A stretch of 64,000 nt of DNA, taken from Tridacna crocea (lineage: Eukaryota > Mollusca > Bivalvia > Cardiida > Cardiidae). The DNA is taken from NCBI GenBank assembly GCA_943736015.1, contig OX031058.1, positions 6,782,001 to 6,846,000 of the forward strand, in the 5' to 3' direction. Numbering within the stretch: the stretch's first letter is position 1; every line of letters starts with the position of its first letter. Position numbers and translations under genes: made by a program. Under the pieces are notes generated by a model that had not been told where the DNA came from, ran no database searches, and was given only the letters and a program-made list of their open reading frames with translations. This document shows, one piece after another, positions 11,001 to 23,000 of the stretch.

Positions 11001-14000
11001 TTAAAATCTGACTAGGGGTTTCAGAGAAGAAGAATTTTCAAGAATTTCTTCATTTCCATATAGTGCAAGTAGCCCCCATTCACCGGAGCTATGTTTCTTG
11101 ACAGATCAAAATTTTGTGAACAATTTTTGAAAAGGGTCACGCAAGGATCATCTCTGTGAAATCATTTCAAAATCTGTCCAGCCGTTTCAGAGAAAAAGAA
11201 TTTTTAAAAATTTCTACATTTCCCTATAGTGCAAGTAGCCCCCATTCACCAGAGCAATGTTTCTTGACCAACGAAAATTTCGCAAACACATTTTGAAAAG
11301 GGTCACCCAAGGAACATCCCTGAGAAATTATTTCAAAATCTGACCAGCGGTTTCAGAGAAGAAAAATTTTAAAGAATTTCCTCATTTCCCTATAGTGCAA
11401 GTAGCCCCCATTCAACAAAGCCATGTTTCTTGACCAATCAAAATTTCGCAAACAGTTTTTGAAAAGGGTCACCCAAGGAACACATCTGTGAAATTATTTC
11501 AAAATCTGACCAGCGGTTTCAGAGAAGAGGATTTTTTAAGAATTCCTTCATTTCTGTATAGTTCAAGTAGCCCCCATTCACCAGAGCCACATTTTTTGAC
11601 GGATCAAAATTTCACGAACACTTTTTGAAAAGGGTCACCCAAGGAACATATCTGTGAAATTATTTCAAAATCCGACCAGCGGTTTCAGAGGAGAAGATTT
11701 TTAAAGAATTCCTTGAATTCTGTATAGTGCAAGTAGCCCCCATTCACCAGAGCCACAATTTTTGACGGATCAAAATTTCACGAACAATTTTTGAAAAGGG
11801 TCACCCAAGGAACACATCTGTGAAATTATTTCAAAATCCAACCAGTGGTTTCAGAGGAGAAGATTTTTAAAGAATTTGCTAAAAAATTCCATTTGGTTGC
11901 CATGGCAACCAGAGTTTTTGACGGAATCAAATTTTGTGAACAATTTTTTAATGAGGACCTCCCAAGAAACATTCCTGCCAAGTTTGGTCCAAATTGGCCC
12001 AGCGGTTTAGGAGGAGTTGATGTTTAAAGAATTGTTGACGATGGACGACCGACACCCAGTGACCCTAAAAGCTCCCCTTGAGCACGTTGTGGTCAGGTGA
12101 GCTAAAATTTTTTTTGGTGGTATTCCCTTAAAAGGCTACGTAGCCTCTTAAGCTATTTTTTAGATTTCCCGCCAAAATCAAAAAAGCATTGTGGGAATGT
12201 TAAGTGACTTGCACGTGACTTATGACTATTAAATTCCATAACAAAACAAACATTTAATTATTTTCCATAATGTCTAGAACTTCGGATGCTATATTTGAAG
12301 CTTCGTCTGTATATTTCCGGTATGTAAATGAGCAAGTTGCTCATGTAAAAATAGATCATGTTTCCCTTCAGTGTCGACCTGGGCAGTAGTAAATCTCTAA
12401 TCTATCTAGTTGTTGGATGGTTTTCGACTACTAGGGTTTGATGAGTGAAAATTATAAGGCTTTGGGAGTACAAGGGTGATTTTTTTGTATTTTTTGTAAA
12501 ATTTTGTCCCAAAATCTGAAGGGCCACCTTTAACATCATGCAATATCAAATCAATAGGTAATGGTAGTATGTTGTAAGCATACTCAAAACAGGTGGGGTT
12601 TTTCGGACCTGAAGAGGAGTTTGGTTAGGAAAATGGTGATACTTTTATCATTACTCAGAACTAGAATACATGTAGTACCGTATCATACTTTACGAAGCAA
12701 TATTTTATATAAAATTATAAAAGCTTCAACTCTTTACCAAATGACAAAATGTTAGACTTGTCCAAATTGAAAGCATTTGCAGACGACAAAATAAACTTGA
12801 CTCAAAAACTGAAATTTGACTTTGGAAGAGCAGAAAACATTGTGGGCAAAGGAGAAAATGATGGTTACGGCTTCTTCCTTAGGGTCCTTAAAACCAGGGA
12901 TTGTTTGGTAAAGGTTAAGTAAACCTTTTGTAAACTTTCTATATGCAATTTTTCTTTAATCAAATGTATGAAAAGTCTAAATTTTAGCATTCTTATTTTT
13001 TTCTACTTTAAAGTTCTTACTGTGTATGTGGATATGTACGCATATCTAAAGTAAATATTTGTGAATTATTGATTAGAAGCACTTTGGAAACAGAAATGTC
13101 TCCAAATTCAAGAAGCTCATTATTTGTTCATGTACCTGTGGTAAAATATGCAAATAGAAAAGTTTTTTTTTTTATTTGCGAAAATGGAAAAATTTCCACG
13201 TTTCAAAAATTTCTGTGTATACAATATTTCTTCTACTTTAAAACACAACGGCATTTTGCTAGTGACCAACACCATCTCCTTTTCCCACAATGTTTCAAGC
13301 TCCCTCTTCAGGCTTGTTAAAACTCAGGATTGTGTGGTAAAGAGTTAAAGATGGTAAATCTACAAAAAAAGAAGGGAGTCACCTACCCGTCACCATTTAA
13401 ATCATCTTCTTTTAAAACCATGTCTACTATATTATATATTTCTTGGTCACTAAATACTTTGGCTTGTTGATGTTGAGCTTCTTTTTCATGTTCCTCATCT
13501 GTAATAGTAAAAGATAAATATACTAACAAGGAAACATAAACAAATAATAATAATAATACAAAAGCATTTCTTTTTCACACTCCCATTGGGTGTTACATAT
13601 TCTAACATGACACGCGACTTTGGCTCTATAAACACAGTGCAGGGCAAACGTGGTGAAATCTGCAACAATCCATGTAGAGTGACGTCATTCAATGAGTGAG
13701 TTATTCATTGGAACGTAATCTTCATCCGCGTTTTTACTCTGAATTTGAACTTGTTTTCCTTTCATTAAGAATTGGCCATGTTAGAATCGAAATAATCTTC
13801 TTTCTATCGTGGTATATCGTTCAATAAACCACGTTGTGAGTTATGAGGCGCAATGAATAACCCACTCGGGCTATCGCCCTCGTGGATTATTTATTGTGCC
13901 TCATAACTCACAACTGTGGTTTATTGAACGATATACCACGATAGAAAAAAGATTATTTCTTAACTCTTTCCCAAACAACAAAATTTTAGACTAACTCAGA

Positions 14001-17000
14001 ACTGAAAGTATGTGAAGATAACAAAATAATTGTGACTCAAAAATTACAATGTAGTTTTGGGAAGGTTGGAAAACATTGTGGGAACAGGAGAAAATGCTGG
14101 TAACCTCTTAACTCTTTACCACACTATTCCGACTTAACAACCCTGAGAAAACATTGTTGGGAAAGAAGAAAATGCTGCTAACCAGCATTTTCTTCTTGTC
14201 CCACAATGTTTTCTACCCTTCTGAAAACAAGTTTCAATTTTCAAATTACATTCATTTTGTCGTCTGAAAATGCTTTCAATTTGGACTTATCTAAAATTTT
14301 GTTGTTTGGTAAATAGTTAACCCTTTACCCCATAAGGCATTTCTATGGCATCTCTAATTGACCCTAAATAACAGCAAAGATGAAGCTGTTTCTTACGTGT
14401 AAATGATACCTTTTGATAGCATAGAAGACATTGTGACAAAAGGTGAAATTGCTCGTCACGAGCAATTTCACCTTTTGTCACAATGTTTTCCAAAGGCTCC
14501 TATAAGCAATGTGTAGAAATGAGTATCTATGGAGTAAAGGATTAAGCAGCCTTTTCCTCAACCCCCTATAGTAGAAAACATTGTGAGTAAAGGAGAAAAT
14601 GTTGCTTACCAGCATTTCTCATAATGTAAACAATATTTTCTCCTTTTTTCCCCAATGCTTTCTACCCTATCAAAAATAAATTTCATATTTTGAGCCACCT
14701 TTACTTTGTCATCTGTAGATGTTTTCAATTTGGACTACCCATAGTCTAAGATTTTACAGTTTGATAGAGAAGTTATTAAAAGCTCAGAGGGGTTTGAAAA
14801 TCTACCATTATGAGGTAGCAAGTTAATGCAGAAGGATGCAGACTGGCGAAGAAAGTCACATCGCTGAGCATCCTCTGTCATCCGTCATTGATTTTTTATC
14901 TCGTCTTATTCCTCTGTGGCTAAGTGGAGAGGAAGTATGCATTGACATAACAATACTTCCTTTTAAGGGCTCTCTAGAGAGTCCTAAGCTCCGCCCACCT
15001 TGTTAAGGACCCCAGGAGGTGGGATTTCTACTAAATATGCTCACCAGATTGTTTAGGCCTTGTGATTGAAATAATGTGGTTCCAGTGCTTTACAGATTAA
15101 ACTTGATCATAGCCAGTTAGTTAACTCTTTACCACATAATCCCTACTTTTAACGACCCTGAGAAAGAAAGCCTTTGAAAATATTGTGGGAAAAGGAGAAA
15201 ATGCTGGTAACCAGCATTTTCTCCTTTTCCCACAATGTTTTCTACCCTTCCCAAATCAATTTTCAATTTTTGATTCACATTTATTTTGAAGTCTGCAAAT
15301 ACTTTCAATTTGGACAAGTCCAAAATTTTGCTGTGTGGTAAAGAGTTAACCCATTACCACACAATCCCTACCTTTGACAACCCTGAGTAAGAAGCCTTTG
15401 AAAAAAAACCTAGTGGGGAAGGTAGAAAATGCTGGTAACCAGCATTTCCTCCTTTCCCACAATGTTTTCTAGACCTTCACAAAACAAATTTCAAATTTTC
15501 AGTCACATTTATTTTGTCATCTGCAATTGCTTTCGATTTGGACAAGTCTAACATATTGTTTTTTTGGTAATGAGTTAATTAACACCTCCTAAACAGCAAC
15601 ATTGAGCACATAGACAAACAGCAACATTAACCCATTACCAAAAGACAATATTTTAGACTGGTCCAAATTGAAAGCATTTGCAGACGACAAAATAAAAGTG
15701 ACTGAAAATTTGAAATTTGTTTTGTGGAGAGTAGAAAACATTGTGGGAAAAGGAGAAAATGCTGGTTACCAGCATTTTCTCCTTTTCCCACAATGTTTTC
15801 CAAAGGCTTCTTTCTCAGGGGTGTCAAAAGTAGGGATTGTGTGGTAATGGGTTAAGCAAATTTAATTTGCAAAAATATACTGTAATCATCCTCTATTCGT
15901 CCAACTATCTTAGGTCACTTCTGTTTTTTTATTTTGTTTTTACAGGAAAAACAAACACTTCTGTGGCACTGGCCTAAAACCTTATATTTCCTCTGCCAGA
16001 TGAGAGAGTTTCAGACTTCTGTTCAGACAACAAATTAGATGTTGTTGAAATGATTGGATTTTTCATGTTTGAAGATGGATTTTTTTTGGTTACAACCAGC
16101 ATTTTCTCCTTTTCCAACAATTTTTTCAAAAACCTGCTTTCTTAGGGTCAATAAAAAAAGGAATTTTGTTTACTTAACCCATTACCACACGAGAAAAATT
16201 TAGACTGGTCCAAATTGAAAGCATTTGCAGACGACAAAATACAGGTGACTGAAAAATTGAAATTTGATTTTGGGAAAGGTAGAAAACACTGTGGGAAAAG
16301 GAGAAAATGCTGGTTACCAGCATTTTCTCCTTTTCCCACAGTGTTTTCAAAAGGCTTTTTTCTCAGGGGCGTCAAAAGTAGGGATTGTGTGGTAATGGGT
16401 TAAAGGGCTTGTACAAAACTATTTTGATGTGTCTGTGGAAAAGAAAGTTTTAACCCTTTGTAAAACAATCACAAGTTTCTTTGACCCCAAAAGAGAAGTC
16501 TTTTGAAAACACTGCAGGAAAAGAAGGAAATGTCATAGCCAGGACTTTATCTTTTTTCCATAATGTTTTTAGCCCTTTCATAGAAAGCATTCATTTTAAC
16601 AAAAACATAAATTTTTTTGCGTGCAAAAGCTTCCAATATGGCCCTGTCCAAACTTTGTCATTCAGTAAGGCGTTAAATATGTGACTGTGCATTTTAACAA
16701 AATGAGGTGTTTCTTCATTTGGCTCAATGTTTTTCTCATTTTTTTATTTTCTATTCAAAGTCAAATTTTCAGTCACTTTTATTTTGTCGTCTGCAAATAG
16801 TTTCAATTTAGACCAGTCTAAAATTTTGTCGTTTGGTAATGAGTTATAAAGGCTGAGAAAAGGATTGGAAGTTGGGATAAAAGAATCCGAATAACTGTAA
16901 CAAGGCCTGACCTGTCCCTTGGGAATACGATCTTCAAACATGAGTGCTCAAGTGAAATGACGGTTCCCTTAATTGAAAAGAATTCATTCAGGGGAACCAA

Positions 17001-20000
17001 ATAATGGGAAAGAGTTGTTATTGTGGTCATGCCCCTATTACACTGGGTGACATATGACAGAGAGGCAGTGTGCCAAAATTTATAGCTTTGGTTAATTTCT
17101 ACCATTCAAAGGGCTTAGTTGCTTCTGCATGTTTAAATCAGGGTTATTATTTCATAAAACAACCAACGACTGGTTTTATGACTTATGAAACTTTAAATGA
17201 AACAATAAATACATTTTAATATTAAGTGATTGTGGGAAAAAGAGAAAATACCTGTATTATATACAAGTAAATTTTTCAGCTCAAATATATTTGTTGAAGG
17301 CAGATAAAATAAAACAGAAGACGAAACAAAAAAAAAAAAGTTCATATTTTCTTTCGTCCACTCAGACAAATATAAAACATTTATGTTCTATTGCATGGAT
17401 TTATTATGGAAAAATAAACAACAGAAGTCGGAAATAGGAGTAGCGGCCTAGACTATGCATTGTTATAGAGAAGTAATGTTCCACATATATCAACCTCTAT
17501 CATGCAATCTACTCATGATTAACTTATCATGAAAGTAACATTTAACATGCATAAAAAGCAATACAAAACTGTATGCAATAGTAATACAATTCAAAACAAT
17601 CGGTGGGCGGGTGGGTTATAAGCAGTCGTAAATGATGTGTAGTCTAGCTGTTGAATGACCAGAATAGAGCCATGCTCTCTATTTATATGACAACGAGACG
17701 CACCCGTGCGCAACATACACTCGACAGAGTATAACATGTAACAAAGCACTCAACATAAATATATGTATCTACACACTGAAGAATATTTCCATGGTATGTG
17801 TATAATGATGAAACTCTTGCATGGACTACGTATGCATTAATATGTGTTTTGATTAGTCAAAATGTCAACTTACTACACTAAAATATTCAGCCACAATTCA
17901 TTAAAATTGAGTTACTTACCTATACACCATAAATTGTCTCATTTTGTGTACCATTTTTGAATAAAACGTCATTAATTGCAAAATTTTGTTGCTAGAAACT
18001 GTAGGTCTATAATCAAAGGAATATTATATTGTAGTAACTTTCTTGATGCTTGTATTTACTACCAATGTTACAGGAAAATTTTGACATCTGGCTCGACAAA
18101 AGATCCTATTGTAGAGAGTGTATAGTCAAATCTTTGCCCTTTTACCACAATTACCTTGTTGCTTTTATGACTCATAGGAAGAAGGCTTCTACCAACACCA
18201 TGGAAAAAGGAGAAAGTGATGGTAGCCAACATTTTTCCCATGTCCTCTTAACTATTTTATTTCCTCTCAAAAACCACCAAATTCTTTGATTTAACTCTTT
18301 ACCTAATGACAAAATTTTAGACTTGTCCAAATTGAAAGCATTTGCAGTTGATAAAGAAGATTTGACTCAAATATTGCAATTTGCTCATGGAAGGGTAGAA
18401 AACATTTTGGGAAAAGAAGATAATGCTGGTAACCAGCATTTTCTCCTTTTCCCACAATGTTTTCAAAAGGCCTTTTCCCCAGGGTTGTTAAAAGTTGGGA
18501 ATGTGTGTTAATGGGTTAACCCTTTACCAAACATTCCTGTGTTTTAATGACAATTACGAAGATAGCTTCTGAAAACACTGTGGAAAAGAGGCAATTAATT
18601 GTAAAAGGTAGTTTGTCCTTGTCCCGCAATATTTTTTATATGTATCCTACAAGAGAATGTCAGATCATTAATTTTATACTAATTTATAATTTTCCATCTA
18701 AACAATGCTCTTAATTTGGAAGGGTTACAAGTTTGATGTTTGGGAAAGGGTTGAAGCAAATTTAGTTGGCCACATAATTACGCTTTCATTATAGATTTCA
18801 TGAAATGCTGTTGCTTGGTTAAAAGATACTAGTAATTCTTTACCAAATGACTAAATCTGGGCCGAATCCAGAATCAAAGCATCCATAGATATAAACCAGA
18901 CCTGATGCAAGGGGCGAAATTTGTCTATGAAAGAGCAGAATCTTTGTGAAAAAAAGAAGATAATACTGTTATACCAGCATTTTCTCCTTTTTCAATACTT
19001 TTTCAACAGTTTTCATTCTCAGGATGGCTAGCCTTTCATTCTACGGATTGTCAAAAGTCCATGAATTAAGACACATGAACCTAACCAGTGTTTGCATATC
19101 ATCAGAGAAACAAACAGGGCACAAATTTGCCCCTAACTCTTGCCAAATGTAAAAATTTATGACTAGTCCCAATTAGAAAATTTGCACATGACTTATTAAT
19201 TTGACAGAAAATATGAAATTTCTTTCCTAAAGGGTAGAAACAATTGTGGGAAAAGCAGAAAATGCCGGTTACCAACATTTCCTCTTCCCACAAATTGTGA
19301 CTATGACTTGAAAGTTTTCTTCCACTGGGGTGTTAAAAGTCGGCATTGTGTAGCAACAAGTTATGGGATGTCATCCTTAGTCTTAATGAACTTGAGGAAG
19401 ATGTATTGTTTTAAGTTTTAAGTTTTGAAGTCACATTTAGTTTGTTCTCTGCAAATTCTTTAAATTTGAAATTGGCAATAATCATATTGTTTGGTCACCC
19501 ATCCAGGCACTATCCATTAACAGCTGATGCTTAACTTCCACAGAGAAAACTACATCAAACCACACTGCTGTAAAAGCTAGCTATAAATCAAGGCTGGTTT
19601 AATTTGCAGTGCTTATACATGTATATCTTACCTTTCTCTGTGACACCAATGTAAAAGTTTCACAGGAGGCACAAAAACAAAAGTGTGCAATAACATGTTG
19701 CTAGCAGCCTAGCAAACATAGATTCATAACAATATGAGAATCCACAGAGTAACGAGAACAGAATATATGTAAAATTTACCTGCATGAAAATGTGTGATAG
19801 CTTTGGTTATTTCAAGTCCGTCTAGTTTATTGTTATTATCATAATCATGTAGTTTAAAATAATGGAATTCTAGCTCTTCATCTGTCATCTCCTCTTTTGG
19901 CTTTTCAACAACTTCTTTTAAATGTTCTTTTATATGCCTGAAAAAAAAAATGTGGATAATCCCTATGACTTAGTTTACTTTGGAGTTAATTCTGAACTAT

Positions 20001-23000
20001 GTGATTGATTTGTTGCTTAACGCCATTTTAACCCTTTACTCCATAGATACTCATTTCTACACATATCTTGTAGGAGCCTTTGGAAAACATTGTGGCAAAA
20101 GGTGAAATTGCTCATGATGAGCAATTTCACCTTTTGCCACAATGTTTTCTATGCTATCAAAAGGTTTCATATAGACATAAGAAACAGCTTCATCCTTGCT
20201 GTTATTTAGGGATTAGAGATACCATAAAAATGTCTTATGGGGTAAAGGGTTGACAGCTAAGGTCATATCATTGCGGTCGGTGACACACATGTGTTTCCTG
20301 GCTCTCTCACACCAGTACTTACACAACTTTCTTTTCAAAGCCAACGACTACTTTTCTCACATGCTTCAGCAGAGGTGAGAGGCAAAAATACAACAGACAG
20401 GAAGTTCGCCTCAACCGGGTATAGAACTCACAACCACCAGGTCATGAATTTGACACGCTCACCTCTGAGCCACCCGGGCGTGCTGAACTTGGTGACAAAA
20501 AGAAAAGATTTATCTGTACACCTATCATAACAAACAAATATTCTTGCAGAAGCCTATTCCAATGCAGCTAAAATGATAGGATTAGTTCTAGAAAGGGTTC
20601 GAGAAATTGTGGTAAAAGAGGACAACACTTGCTTACTAACATTTTCTTGTTTTACCATTTGATTTATATCAATTCATAAAACCTTCTCCCTCAAGGTTGT
20701 AAAATCACTGGCATCACTCGGTGAAAGTTAAACCCTTCACCAAATAATCCCATGTTTTTACGATGCTGCTGAGGAAGGCTTTTGAAAATATTTTTTAAAA
20801 AAGGAGAAAATGCTGGTAACCAGCATTTTCTCCTTTTTTCAAAAATATTTTCATCCTAGTCACAAAAATACAGCTCATTTTTATCACTTTTCAATTTGTT
20901 GTTGAAGGGATCAACAACTTGCTGTTAAGGAACACTTGCCATTTGATTTCAACCCCTTCTTCAGCAGTATTTTTCATGGACCAATCCAAAGTGACATAAT
21001 TTGCAGGTAATAACCCAAATGTTGCTCGGGTGATAGTGCTATTTTCTGAAAAAGGTGAAAATATAAGTAGAAAAGGAGGAAAAGCTGGTTTCCAGCATTA
21101 TCTCCTTTTCCAAAAATGTTTTCAAATGCCTATCTTTCTCAGGGTCATTAGAACTCTGAATTGTGTGGTAAAGGGTTAACAAAAACATCCAATAGTTTGA
21201 CTATGAGAAAACTGTAAATCTGACTACCAGTAGAAACTTTTGTAGGTAGATTGTAAATAAAATCGCAAAAAAATGTACAGTCTGATCTTTGATCTACATT
21301 CTCCAATACTGTCTGCAGCAGTTCAATTTTTTTTCTGTTTGCTAAAGGAAGAATACTGTTAACTTCACATGAATATAAACTTGCCAGAGTTATTTCCCTT
21401 TACTGTACACTATAACAGGGAACATTACTGCTTTTATTGATTGATCTAGGGTCACAATGCAAAAAACTTGCATGCTGTTGTCTGCACAGTGCACATGTCA
21501 TATTCTTAGAAGATTCGACCTGTCTTATATAATGCATAACTCTCCCTGATATCGGGGAGACTGTAGTAATATGCGCTATAAAGGAGCAATAGAAAAAATG
21601 GCTTTTATCAATATGTTTTAGGAAAAATCAGGCCTGTTTTAGCTCCAGATTTCTCTAAACCGAGGAAGCCTTTTATTGAGTAAATGTTTATTTTAGTTTG
21701 AAATTCGAAGTAACAGTTGTCGAGTAGGAAAGTGGTTCGGTTCTGTACCCAGGATGCCCATATTAGATAGATGAGTATTTATAGAATGCCATCTAGTGGG
21801 AGATAATGACTTGCATGTCAATTTTCAATTTGTTCTGTCCAATACATTAGCCCTTGCAAGGCGTGTTTGTCAGCTAAAGGGAGATCATTACATACTTCAC
21901 ATTATCATAAACCAGCCAGATTTATATCCCTTTACTATTAGGCCAAGAATAATAACAATAATAAAGGTCAGTCTCTTTTTGAAATGCAACAAACCTATTG
22001 AGAAGTACATGTATTCTTCTAAGCACCTCAATTTTATCACAATTGAAATGTTGCAAGATTAAAATGAGTCATCTATGAATGGAAATGTTTGAAATAGCAC
22101 AAACTCTTTTACTGTCAATGGTAATAGATTTTTCAGACTGTATGGATCGAAATCAGACTGGCAAAAAATATGAAATATGACTTTTGATCTTTACCATCCC
22201 TCATCTGAAACTTAACTATGAGCCAGAGTTGTATTCATTTCCACTGGAACAGTGTGTTTAGTCCTTAACTTATTACCAAACGACAATATTTTAGGCTTGT
22301 CCAAATCGAAAGCATTTACAGACAACAAAATAAATGTGACTGAAATTTTGAAATTTGTTTTGTAAAGGGTAGAAAACATTGTGGGAAATGGAGAAAATGC
22401 TGGTTACCAGCATTTTCTCCTTTTCCCACAATGTTTTCATAAGGCTTGTTTCTCAGGGTCGTTGAAAGTAGGGACTGTGTTGTAAAGGGTTAATCTCTAC
22501 AAAATGAAAAAATCTTAGCCTGACTTACCACCATTTTCTTTGTTTCCCACAATGTTTTCAAAATCTTCATTCTTCAGGATATAAAACATAGGATTTTTTG
22601 TACAAACTTTGATAAGTTAGATTTCTTCAACTTGCAGCCAGAACTAAGTATTTACATGACCAAAAAAAAAAACACTGATCTAATCTAAAAGTATGTCAAT
22701 GCAACAAATTAACCTTTTACCATATAATCCCAAGTTTTACCAACCCAGGAGGATAAGGCATTTAAAAATTGTTGGAAAAGGAGAAAATGCTGGTAACCAG
22801 TATTTTCTCCATTTCCCATAATGTTTTCTACTCTATCAAGGACAAAAGTCATCATATGAGCTAAGCTGAATTTTTCATCTACAGATGCTTTCAATTTGGA
22901 CATGTCAAAAAAAATTTTGGTGAAGAGTTTATGTAGCTCTGACAAAAGGATATGTCTTTCAAAGGGTATCAAACATTGTAAAAAACGGGAAAAAAAGCTA

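Noticed and set aside
20400..20495. tRNA gene on the minus strand
   Set aside because: A- and B-box-like sequences are present but the cloverleaf is not maintained and a SINE tail follows.
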